DNA of 64,000 nt from VSJD01 sp041653875 (GTDB taxonomy: Bacteria > Verrucomicrobiota > Kiritimatiellia > JAAZAB01): NCBI GenBank assembly GCA_041653875.1, contig JBAZEM010000004.1, positions 1 to 64,000 on the forward strand, read 5' to 3'. This document shows, in pieces, positions 52,532-59,800 of the stretch. Each line of letters opens with the position of its first letter. Within the stretch, counting starts at the first letter, position 1. A model generated the notes under the pieces. The model worked only from the letters and a program-made list of their open reading frames with translations. It had not been told where the DNA came from and did no database searches. The position numbers were made by a program, and so were the translations under genes.

Positions 52532-53476
52532 TTAGCGCAGTTGCTTCACCATCCATTCCACCAGGCGCAGGGGACCCAAAATGCGGCGGCGCGCTTCGGC
52601 GATGGCATCAAGCCGGCGCTCCCAGAGACCGGGATCGGCCATGGTCTGTTTTACGGTTTCGATCCCGCGCGCGCCCAGATCCGGCAGGCGCACAAACGCT
52701 TCCGGCGGGATCATTTTTTCCGCGGCGCCCGAACCGTAATACAGCGGCAGGCACCAACATAACAGGGCGTCCCAGATTTTTTCGGTCACATACAAATCGC
52801 CCCCGGCATGATTCTCGATGGCCAGCGCGAAACGCGCCGGCCTCAGGACACTGCCTTTGTCCATCAACTGCCCGCCCGGTTCCAGCGTCATGGGCAAATT
52901 ACGGCCGAACAGGCGCAAATCCACGCCGGCGTCCCGGAGCGCCTGAAAAAATGCCATGCGCTCCTTGTGTCCCGGCAGGTGCAGTTTTCCGGATGTCACG
53001 GCCACAAGCGCGGCATGCTCTTTTCCGGGCGGTTCGGCCCTTAGCGCCTTGACATGACCCGCCACGTTCCAGGTCACCGGGAGCCGGATCGGATGCTGAC
53101 AACGCCGATCGGGACCATAGACGGCGGCGGCATGGCGATGCGCCAGGGCAATCTGACCGTCCTTAATGAAGTTCGGCGGCTCGTAAAACAGAAGCGTGAC
53201 TTTTTCGCGCGGCAAGCCAAGCCATTCCCACCCGGCCCTGGCCCGGATGGCGGCCACCGTGTGCCCCATGGCCTGCAGCAGCCAGTTCTTCCATTGCGGA
53301 TAGCGGTCGCTACAGTCGGGGGCGCCGGGATTTTCAAAGACCAGCAGGTGGTCCACGTCGCGTCGGTTGAGCGCGATTTCCACATCGCCCTGCCGGCCCA
53401 AGGCGCCTTCACACTGATTCCAGAAGGTATCAGCGCAATAATGGCGGCCGAACATAATGCCTAAACGCAAAGTCAT
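52532..53476 (-). CDS. Glycosyltransferase family 10 (fucosyltransferase-like) protein
   Basis: A 314-residue protein. The C-terminal half carries the GT10 signature: PARFALAIENHAGGDLYVTE, then KIWDALLCWCLPLYYGSGAA and MIPPEAFVRLPDLG. These match the donor-binding motif of alpha-1,3-fucosyltransferases. The N-terminal half is not conserved in a way that reveals the acceptor. The start at 53476 (MTLRLGIMFG) gives a normal length; no clear ribosome-binding site precedes it. It stands alone between dnaK and trpS, with no polysaccharide genes around, so its acceptor (LPS or a surface glycan) is unknown. Confidence 0.8.
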   Translation of the reverse strand: MTLRLGIMFGRHYCADTFWNQCEGALGRQGDVEIALNRRDVDHLLVFENPGAPDCSDRYPQWKNWLLQAMGHTVAAIRARAGWEWLGLPREKVTLLFYEPPNFIKDGQIALAHRHAAAVYGPDRRCQHPIRLPVTWNVAGHVKALRAEPPGKEHAALVAVTSGKLHLPGHKERMAFFQALRDAGVDLRLFGRNLPMTLEPGGQLMDKGSVLRPARFALAIENHAGGDLYVTEKIWDALLCWCLPLYYGSGAAEKMIPPEAFVRLPDLGARGIETVKQTMADPGLWERRLDAIAEARRRILGPLRLVEWMVKQLR

Positions 53477-53650
53477 AAAATTGGCAGGCGCAGGATTAAA
53501 GGCACGGGACAGGCTGAATCGTACCGGTTTGCTTGTATATGTCAATCTCGACATCCCGTTGACTGCCTGTATTTTTCCTTTGAATCCCGCCTCCGGTTTC
53601 ACTATGCTCCCTTTTCGTTCAAGAGGCCAGACGTAGAGGTGGAAAACACG

Positions 53651-54613
53651 ATGAGAGCATTATCCGGTATTCAGCCTTCCGGCAAACTGCATGTGGGCAA
53701 CTATTTCGGCATGATGAAGCCCGCCCTGGAACTCCAGGAAAAGGGCGAGGCCTTTTTGTTTATCGCCAATTATCACGCCCTGACCACGGTCAACGAAGCC
53801 GCCGCCCTGCGCGCGCTGACGCAGGACGTCGCCCTGGATTTTCTGGCCTGCGGCCTCGATCCCGAGCGCACGGTATTCTACCGTCAGAGCGATGTCCCCG
53901 AAGTCCATGAACTGGCCTGGCTGTTGTCGGTGGTCACGCCCCTGGGACTTCTGGAGCGCTGCCATTCTTACAAGGACAAGCTGGCCAAGGGCATTCCGGC
54001 CAGCCACGGACTTTTCGCCTACCCGGTGCTGATGGCGGCGGACATTCTGGCCGTGCAAGCCGATGTTGTCCCCGTCGGCCAGGACCAGAAACAGCACGTC
54101 GAGGTCACGCGCGACATTGCCATCAAGTTCAACCAGAAATTCGGCGAGACTTTCAAGCTCCCGGAACCGCTGATCCGCGCATCCGTGGCCGTGGTGCCCG
54201 GCGTGGACGGCCAAAAAATGTCGAAATCTTACAACAACACGATCGAACTGTTCGCGTCGCAGGCGGAGACGCGCAAGGCCATTATGCGCATTGTGACCGA
54301 CAGCAAGACCGTCGCGGAAGCGAAGGATCCCGCAACCTGCAACGTGTTTGCGCTCTACAAACTGTTCGCAACCGATGCGGAATGCGCGGCCATGGCCGCG
54401 CGCTACCGCGCCGGCGGACTGGGTTACGGGGAAGTCAAAAAAGCGTTGTTCGATAAATTCCGCACCGCGTTCGAACCCTTCCACAACCGGCGCGCGGAAC
54501 TGCAAAAGGACCCGGAACAGGTCGAGCGGATTCTCCAAAGCGGCGCGGCGCGGGCGCGGACTGAACTTCAAAAAACCCTAAAAGCCGCCCGCCGGGCCGC
54601 GGGCCTGGAGTAA
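53651..54613 (+). CDS. trpS: Tryptophan--tRNA ligase
   Basis: Class I aminoacyl-tRNA synthetase charging tRNA-Trp. It has 320 residues, a typical length. The HIGH-like motif is SGIQPSGKLHVGNYFG, VPVGQDQKQHVEVTRDIA lies in the active site, and the KMSKS motif is in DGQKMSKSYNN. The start at 53651 is ten bases after GAGGTGG; an upstream GTG at 53639 would add four residues. Confidence 0.96.
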   Translation: MRALSGIQPSGKLHVGNYFGMMKPALELQEKGEAFLFIANYHALTTVNEAAALRALTQDVALDFLACGLDPERTVFYRQSDVPEVHELAWLLSVVTPLGLLERCHSYKDKLAKGIPASHGLFAYPVLMAADILAVQADVVPVGQDQKQHVEVTRDIAIKFNQKFGETFKLPEPLIRASVAVVPGVDGQKMSKSYNNTIELFASQAETRKAIMRIVTDSKTVAEAKDPATCNVFALYKLFATDAECAAMAARYRAGGLGYGEVKKALFDKFRTAFEPFHNRRAELQKDPEQVERILQSGAARARTELQKTLKAARRAAGLE

Positions 54614-54634
54614 TGTGGAATGCAGATAGGATTA

Positions 54635-54731
54635 ACTACGAAATACGCGAAAGGCGCGAAAATAATGCGGACAGGATTCGCAGATCAATTTATTGTCACT
54701 AAACTTTCGCGTATTTCGCGTGTTTCGTAGT
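54635..54731. repeat. Long inverted repeat between trpS and scpA
   Basis: ACTACGAAATACGCGAAAG (54635-54653) pairs with CTTTCGCGTATTTCGCG...TTCGTAGT (54704-54731). The near-perfect arms are built of a repeated 'tacgcgaaa' word and fill the gap. Confidence 0.85.
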
Positions 54732-54780
54732 GAAAATCCTCGGATTGCGCGGGCGCGGTCCACATTAGAATAAGGGTAAC

Positions 54781-55620
54781 ATGCCGATTCAGGAAGAATA
54801 CAAGGTCAAACTGGAGGTGTTCGAGGGGCCGCTGGACCTCCTGCTCTACCTTATTAAAAAGGACGAGGTGGATATCTACGATATTCCCATCGAGCTGATC
54901 GCGCGCCAGTATATGGAATACCTCGGCCTGATGCGGATGCTGGACCTCGACATCGCCGGCGAGTTTCTCGTGATGGCGGCCACACTCATGATGATCAAGA
55001 GCCGCATGCTCCTGCCGCCCGAGGAGCGCCCCGACCTGGAAATCGAGGAGGCGGATCCGCGCTGGGAACTCATCCGCCAACTGATCGAATACAAAAAATT
55101 CAAGGATGCCGCCGCCAACCTGCAGGAGCTGGAATCGCGCGCGGGCAATATGTTCCTGCGCAACGCGGAGGATCCGGTGGTGGTAGTGGAACAGCCGGGC
55201 GTCGGCCTGGAGGACGTCACCATTTTCGACCTGATCGCATCCTTCAACGAGGCGCTCAAGCGGATTCAGATAAACGAGGTCGGCGAAATCATGGCCGAGC
55301 GCTTCACAGTGGCCGACGGCATCGAGTCCATCCTGCGGCGCATTCGCGAGGAAACGCGCGTGGTATTCAGCAGTCTGTTCCGTCCGCTGATTACGCGCCA
55401 TGAAATCATTTGCACGTTCCTGGCGCTCCTGGAGTTGATCCGCCTGCGCCAGGTCGTGGCCCGCCAGGAAGCGGTGTTCGGGGAGATTGCGATCATGCGC
55501 CCGGAGACGGAACAGAAGGCAGAAGACGGACGACGGACAACGGACGACGGACGACAGGCCGGAGAAGACGGACAGGCGGCGAATGAAGCAAACATCGAAC
55601 ATCCAACATCCAACGCCTAA
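54781..55620 (+). CDS. scpA: Segregation and condensation protein A
   Basis: The kleisin subunit of the bacterial SMC condensin. It has 279 residues. YKVKLEVFEGPLDLLLYLIK is the hallmark opening; MAATLMMIKSRMLLPPEE is conserved; the C-terminal winged helix (about 195-240) includes RHEIICTFLALLELIRLRQV. From about residue 244 the protein runs into word-like repeat DNA (DGRRTTDDGRQAGEDGQ...NIEHPTSNA), so roughly the last 35 residues are acquired. scpB follows after 38 bp. Confidence 0.94.
   Translation: MPIQEEYKVKLEVFEGPLDLLLYLIKKDEVDIYDIPIELIARQYMEYLGLMRMLDLDIAGEFLVMAATLMMIKSRMLLPPEERPDLEIEEADPRWELIRQLIEYKKFKDAAANLQELESRAGNMFLRNAEDPVVVVEQPGVGLEDVTIFDLIASFNEALKRIQINEVGEIMAERFTVADGIESILRRIREETRVVFSSLFRPLITRHEIICTFLALLELIRLRQVVARQEAVFGEIAIMRPETEQKAEDGRRTTDDGRQAGEDGQAANEANIEHPTSNA
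55511..55620 (+). repeat. Word-like repeat forming the 3' end of scpA
   Basis: Words GACGGACGACGGACAACGG and AACATCGAACATCCAACATC extend the frame and provide the stop codon. They match the purL insertion in both words and order. Confidence 0.85.
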
Positions 55621-55658
55621 CTTCCAATGGAAGATCAGAATAAGATTTAAGGATTTTT

Positions 55659-56588
55659 ATGACAGAAGAAATCCGTCAACCGACCGAAGCGAATATTCAA
55701 CCGGAACTCAAGCAGGTCTTGGGCGCCTTGTTGTTTGCCGCACACAAACCGATTACGGCAAACGAGTTGCGCGAAGTATTGGCGCAGGTGGCCCAAAATG
55801 GCGAAGACGCCGTCCGTGCCTTCGGCAAAACCCAGGAAAGCGACATTCGCGAGGCCATCGCGCAATTGAAGACCGAGCTTGGCGAACGAAAGCTGGGCCT
55901 TGTTCTCGTGGAGGTGGCCGGCGGATTCCGGTTCCAGACGGATCCGGCCGGCGGTCACTGGGTGCGACGCTTGTTGAACTTGGACAAACCAGCGCGCCTT
56001 TCCAAGCCGGCCCTTGAAACGCTGGCCATTATCGCGTATCGTCAGCCGGCGACCCGCGCCGAAATCGAAGCCTTGCGCGGCGTCAACGTGGACGCCATGA
56101 TGCGCCACTTGCTGGAACTGCAGTTGATCCGCATCGTCGGCCGCAGCGACCTGCCGGGCAGGCCGTTGATGTACGGAACGACCCAATTGTTCCTGGAACA
56201 TTTCGGCCTGAGCAGCGTCAAGAACCTGCCGGGCATTGAGCAGTTGTCGCGGCGGGATGCCGAGCGCGCGAAGAAGGAAACCGACGCCGGACGACAGACG
56301 ACGGACGACAGCCAGGAGAAGGCGGAGGCGGAACAGCAGCCAGTCCTGCCACTTGTCCACCAAGACACAGAGTGCGAAGGAAGGAAAACGGAAGAAGCAA
56401 ACGCCCAACATCCAACATCCAACATCGAACATCCAATGGAAGAACAGAAGACGGACGACCCGCAGCGAAAAGCGGAGGGAGCCGAGGAGGAAGAAGAAAC
56501 CGAGGAAGAGGAGGACGAGTACGACGAAGACGAGGACGATGAGGATGAAGATGAAGACGAGGATGAGGATGAGGAAGGAAAGGAATAG
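55659..56588 (+). CDS. scpB: Segregation and condensation protein B
   Basis: Winged-helix partner of ScpA in the SMC complex. It has 309 residues; the ScpB core covers about residues 14-205: LKQVLGALLFAAHKPITANE, ETLAIIAYRQPATRAEIEAL, and LPGRPLMYGTTQLFLEHFGL. The remaining hundred residues are unlike ScpB. Residues about 208-265 are encoded by word-like repeats (RQTTDDSQEKAEAEQQ..., NAQHPTSNIEHP), and the last 30 are almost purely Asp/Glu. The start at 55659 has AAGGA. pheA begins four bases after the stop. Confidence 0.92.
   Translation: MTEEIRQPTEANIQPELKQVLGALLFAAHKPITANELREVLAQVAQNGEDAVRAFGKTQESDIREAIAQLKTELGERKLGLVLVEVAGGFRFQTDPAGGHWVRRLLNLDKPARLSKPALETLAIIAYRQPATRAEIEALRGVNVDAMMRHLLELQLIRIVGRSDLPGRPLMYGTTQLFLEHFGLSSVKNLPGIEQLSRRDAERAKKETDAGRQTTDDSQEKAEAEQQPVLPLVHQDTECEGRKTEEANAQHPTSNIEHPMEEQKTDDPQRKAEGAEEEEETEEEEDEYDEDEDDEDEDEDEDEDEEGKE
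56281..56452 (+). repeat. Word-like repeat in the 3' part of scpB
   Basis: Words GACGACAGACGACGGACGAC, CCACCAAGACACAGAG and CATCCAACATCGAACATCC follow each other in frame. The first and last are shared with purL and scpA. Confidence 0.82.
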
Positions 56589-56592
56589 AACC

Positions 56593-57663
56593 ATGCAGGT
56601 TAGCGAACTGCGAAAAAAAATCGATGCGCTGGATCGGCGCTTGGTCGGCCTGCTGAATGCGCGCGCCCGGGTGGCCGTGCAGATCGGGAAGTTGAAGCAG
56701 GCATCGGCGGACGTCGTGTATGTGCCGGCGCGCGAAAAAACCGTGCTCGCCCACGTCCGCCGGGCGAACCGCGGGCCATTAAGCCGGGAAGCCATCGACT
56801 CCATTTACCGGGAGATCATGTCCTCCTCGCGGGCCTTGGAACGACAGGTTCGCGTGGCCCATTTCGGCCAGGCCACCACGTTCACGCACCAGGCCGCCCG
56901 CCTGCGTTTCGGCGCCAGCGTGACTTACATCCCCTGTGAAACTATCGGCGACGTTTTCGAAAACGTCCGCAATAATCAAGCGGATTACGGCGTTGTCCCG
57001 ATCGAAAATTCGACCGAGGGCGCGATAACGTACACCCTGGATGAATTCGTCCAGACGCCGCTGCGGATCTGCGCGGAGATTTACCTGCCGATTTCACACC
57101 ATTTGATGGCCGCCGGGCCGCGCCGGGGCATCCGACGGGTGGTCAGCCATCCGCAAGTGCTCGCGCAGTGCCGCAACTGGCTGCATACGGAAATGCCGGG
57201 GGTGGAGGTCGTGCCGGTGACCAGCAGCGCCCATGCGGCGGAGATGGCCGTCAAGGACCGGCACGTGGCGGCCATTGGCAGCATTCTGGCCGCCGAACAT
57301 TATCATTTACAGGAGTTGGCCGCGGAAATTCAGGATTTAAGCGGCAATACGACCCGCTTTCTGGTGATCGGAAAATCGTTTGGAACGCCCACCGGCGACG
57401 ATAAGACCTCGATTTTCTTCGCCGTCAAGCACAAGGCCGGCGCCCTGTACAGCGCCCTGGGGTCGCTCAAAAAATATCGGCTCAATATGACAAAAATCGA
57501 GTCCCGGCCCAATAAATTGAAAGCCTGGGAATACCTTTTCTTTGTGGATATCGAAGGGCATGTCGAGGAGCCGCGCGTACGCAACGCCTTGCGCGATCTG
57601 GAGCGCCATTGCACGCTGATGACGGTTCTGGGGGCGTATCCCCGGGCGCCGGAGGCCGATTAA
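56593..57663 (+). CDS. pheA: Bifunctional chorismate mutase/prephenate dehydratase
   Basis: P-protein of phenylalanine biosynthesis. It has 356 residues. An AroQ-type chorismate mutase spans about residues 1-85 (LRKKIDALDRRLVGLLNARA). The prephenate dehydratase domain covers 86-265, with VPIENSTEGAITYTLDEF and GNTTRFLVIGK (the catalytic TRF). The ACT regulatory domain covers 275-350, with SALGSLKKYRLNMTKIESRP, which binds Phe for feedback inhibition. ATG 56593 is preferred; the frame stays open upstream through the scpB repeat tail but is not coding there. hisC follows. Confidence 0.95.
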   Translation: MQVSELRKKIDALDRRLVGLLNARARVAVQIGKLKQASADVVYVPAREKTVLAHVRRANRGPLSREAIDSIYREIMSSSRALERQVRVAHFGQATTFTHQAARLRFGASVTYIPCETIGDVFENVRNNQADYGVVPIENSTEGAITYTLDEFVQTPLRICAEIYLPISHHLMAAGPRRGIRRVVSHPQVLAQCRNWLHTEMPGVEVVPVTSSAHAAEMAVKDRHVAAIGSILAAEHYHLQELAAEIQDLSGNTTRFLVIGKSFGTPTGDDKTSIFFAVKHKAGALYSALGSLKKYRLNMTKIESRPNKLKAWEYLFFVDIEGHVEEPRVRNALRDLERHCTLMTVLGAYPRAPEAD

Positions 57664-57805
57664 ATCAGAGGTCAGACGACAGACTAAAGAATGACCGTAG
57701 GCCGTGGACTGCAGGCCGTAGCCGGACATGACAACGATGATGTGGTATCCGTAAAATCAGAAATCAGCAATCCGAAATCCGCAATCAGATTGACCATCAC
57801 CATTC
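57664..57805. repeat. Word-like repeats between pheA and hisC
   Basis: The gap is made of words such as GTAGGCCGTGGACTGCAGGC and AATCAGCAATCCGAAATCCGC. The second resembles the reverse complement of the sequence after 17418. No ribosome-binding site is visible before hisC. Confidence 0.6.
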
Positions 57806-58918
57806 ATGAAAAACATCGCCCATGCGTGGATAACCGGCTTGAAGATGTACGAGCCGGGCAAGCCGATCGAGGAAGTGGCGCGCGAACTGGGGTTCGCGTC
57901 CGTGGATGACATCATCAAACTGGCGTCCAACGAGAACTCCCTGGGCCCCTCGCCCCTGGCCTTGCGGGCCATGCGGCGCGTGGCCTCCCAAATGCACCGC
58001 TATCCCGACAGCAGCGCGCATTTACTGCGGCGCGCCCTCTCGCAAAAGCTGGGGGTCAAGCCGGATCAGCTTTTGATCGCCAACGGCGCCAACGAGATCA
58101 TCGAGTTCATCGGCCACGTATTCCTGGGGCCGGGCGTGGATATGATTGTCGCCGATCGCGCCTTCGCCATTTACCGGCTGATCGGCGAAATGTTCCGGGC
58201 GCAGACGATCAGCGTGCCCATGCAAAAATTTACGCATGACCTGGACGCCATGCTGGCGGCCATCACCCCCCAAACCCGGGTGGTCTTTATCGCCAACCCC
58301 AATAATCCCACCGGAACCATGGTCGCCAACGAAGCGCTGGACAGCTTCATGCGGCAGGTTCCGGAACACGTTGTCGTGGCCTTGGACGAGGCCTACGTCG
58401 AATTACTGCCCGTGGATCGACAGCCCGACACGCTGAAATATGTCCGGGAAGGGCGCAAAATCATTATCCTGCGGACGTTCTCCAAAACGTACGGATTGGC
58501 CGGCCTGCGCATCGCCTATGCCGTGGCGCCGGAAGAGGGCATTCAATTGATGCACCGCGTCCGCCAGGCCTTCAATTTCAATTCCATGGCCCTGGCCGCC
58601 GCCGAGGCCGCGCTGGCCGACGACGCCTTCGTCCGCAAAACGCGCCGCATGATCCAGGCCGGCCTGAAATTGTTTGCGGAATATCTGCCGCGCATGGGAA
58701 TCGCCTACGTGCCTTCCGTGACGAATTTCATGCTGGTCGAGGTGGGGCAAGCGCGGGCAACGTTTCACGCCCTGCAGAAAGAAAAAGTCATTGTGCGGCC
58801 CATGGACGGTTACGGCCTCCCCGACCATGTGCGCATCACCATCGGAACCCGCGAGGAAAACGAACGCTGTCTCAAAGCCCTCGCCCGCGTCCTGAACAAG
58901 CCCGAACCGCAGTTCTGA
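57806..58918 (+). CDS. hisC: Histidinol-phosphate/aromatic aminotransferase
   Basis: A 370-residue PLP-dependent class I/II aminotransferase of the HisC family. LASNENSLGPSPLALRAM near residue 38, the IANPNNPTGT motif, DEAYVEL, and the PLP lysine in RTFSKTYGLAGLRIAY are all present, as is the terminal Arg in VRITIGTREEN. Being next to pheA it may act as an aromatic aminotransferase (phenylpyruvate or prephenate), though histidinol-phosphate is the family's standard substrate and hisH is also in the window. It ends four bases from the convergent defence-like operon. Confidence 0.9.
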   Translation: MKNIAHAWITGLKMYEPGKPIEEVARELGFASVDDIIKLASNENSLGPSPLALRAMRRVASQMHRYPDSSAHLLRRALSQKLGVKPDQLLIANGANEIIEFIGHVFLGPGVDMIVADRAFAIYRLIGEMFRAQTISVPMQKFTHDLDAMLAAITPQTRVVFIANPNNPTGTMVANEALDSFMRQVPEHVVVALDEAYVELLPVDRQPDTLKYVREGRKIIILRTFSKTYGLAGLRIAYAVAPEEGIQLMHRVRQAFNFNSMALAAAEAALADDAFVRKTRRMIQAGLKLFAEYLPRMGIAYVPSVTNFMLVEVGQARATFHALQKEKVIVRPMDGYGLPDHVRITIGTREENERCLKALARVLNKPEPQF

Positions 58919-58922
58919 AAAT

Positions 58923-59453
58923 TTATAAAACCGCTCGTGCCCCCAGCCACACGAGCAAGCCGACAACGGCGACAAGTGCCGCCGCCAATCCGAGACAGCC
59001 GGACGGTTCTGGCGCCTTTGAAGCCGGCGGCGGCGCTGAAGGTGACGGGGCCTCAATCCTGACGTTGCCCTCCGGTGTCCATAGTTCGGGATTCACAAAC
59101 GACTTGGTGACTACACGGAATTTCATGCCGCGCCCTCGGCAAAACGCTTCGCCTGCCGTCAGTTTCCGCGCTGTGTTCGCGTCTCGGAAAAGGTGTTCTC
59201 CTTTGACTTCCCGGATTTCCTTCTCGCCTCCTGCAATCTCAACGAGGAAGTCCGGTTCGTAGCGTCCTTGTCCGCCCCACCATTTGCGATAAGGAATCTG
59301 CAAGTTGTGATGACGTGTCCAGCGCAACACCATCGGATCGCGGTCGAGTTCGCTCATGTACTGAACTTCCCAGTACGAATCGAACCACTCGCCCGCCGCG
59401 CCGCGCGTGCTCTTCTTCCAGCCCTTGGACCAGCCTTGATGGTAGCGCCCCAT
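58923..59453 (-). CDS. PD-(D/E)XK (TnsA-like) nuclease with C-terminal membrane helix
   Basis: A 176-residue protein, last gene of the defence-like operon. Residues 20-125 match TnsA-N-like nucleases: YWEVQYMSELD with Glu29, RYEPDFLVEI with Asp68, and EIREVKGEHLFRD with Glu82 and Lys84. This makes a complete PD-(D/E)XK site. A Pro/Ser linker follows, then a hydrophobic helix at about residues 152-176 (CLGLAAALVAVVGLLVWLG). A membrane-anchored nuclease is unusual. It shares domain and order of motifs with the preceding gene and is clearly its paralogue. ATG 59453 overlaps the upstream stop codon by one base. Confidence 0.68.
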   Translation of the reverse strand: MGRYHQGWSKGWKKSTRGAAGEWFDSYWEVQYMSELDRDPMVLRWTRHHNLQIPYRKWWGGQGRYEPDFLVEIAGGEKEIREVKGEHLFRDANTARKLTAGEAFCRGRGMKFRVVTKSFVNPELWTPEGNVRIEAPSPSAPPPASKAPEPSGCLGLAAALVAVVGLLVWLGARAVL

Positions 59454-59800
59454 TACTGCCGCCTCGTGATGACCTTGAAGACCATTTTTCGCGTCCGGCA
59501 AAAGTTCTCCCCTGCCGCAAGTTTCCGTTGCGTGTCCGGATCGGCCAGTAAGTGACCGCCCTTGACCTCGTGGAGTTCCTTTTGCCCGTCCTCGCGTTCG
59601 ACAATGAAATCCGGGTTGTAACGGCTCCGCTTCCCATTGACCTTCGTGTATGGGATCCGCAGTGAGCGGCAACGCTCCCAGCGTTTGACTGTCGCGTCGG
59701 CGTCGAGCAAGAGCATGTAGTCGCGTTCCCACGTTGAATCGTAGGGCTCGCTTGTTCGCGTCGCGCGTTTGAGGTCGTGCAGTATGCCTTTCTCACTCAT
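59453..59800 (-). CDS. PD-(D/E)XK (TnsA-like) nuclease, soluble
   Basis: A 115-residue single-domain protein. STWERDYMLLLDAD carries Glu25, RYNPDFIVERE Asp64, and ELHEVKGGHLLADP Glu78 and Lys80, the same catalytic pattern as the neighbouring paralogue. The conserved end RKLAAGENFCRTRKMVFKVI is also shared. It has no membrane segment. ATG 59800 overlaps the helicase stop codon (ATGA), so it is translated with the helicase. In type III restriction-like systems the nuclease is part of Res; here the helicase lacks an obvious nuclease domain and these small proteins may supply that activity (inference). Confidence 0.68.
   Translation of the reverse strand: MSEKGILHDLKRATRTSEPYDSTWERDYMLLLDADATVKRWERCRSLRIPYTKVNGKRSRYNPDFIVEREDGQKELHEVKGGHLLADPDTQRKLAAGENFCRTRKMVFKVITRRQ

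Noticed and set aside
56236..56592. N-terminal extension of pheA through the scpB tail
   Set aside because: The frame is open only because of repeat words and acidic codons; chorismate mutase homology starts at 56593 with its own ribosome-binding site.
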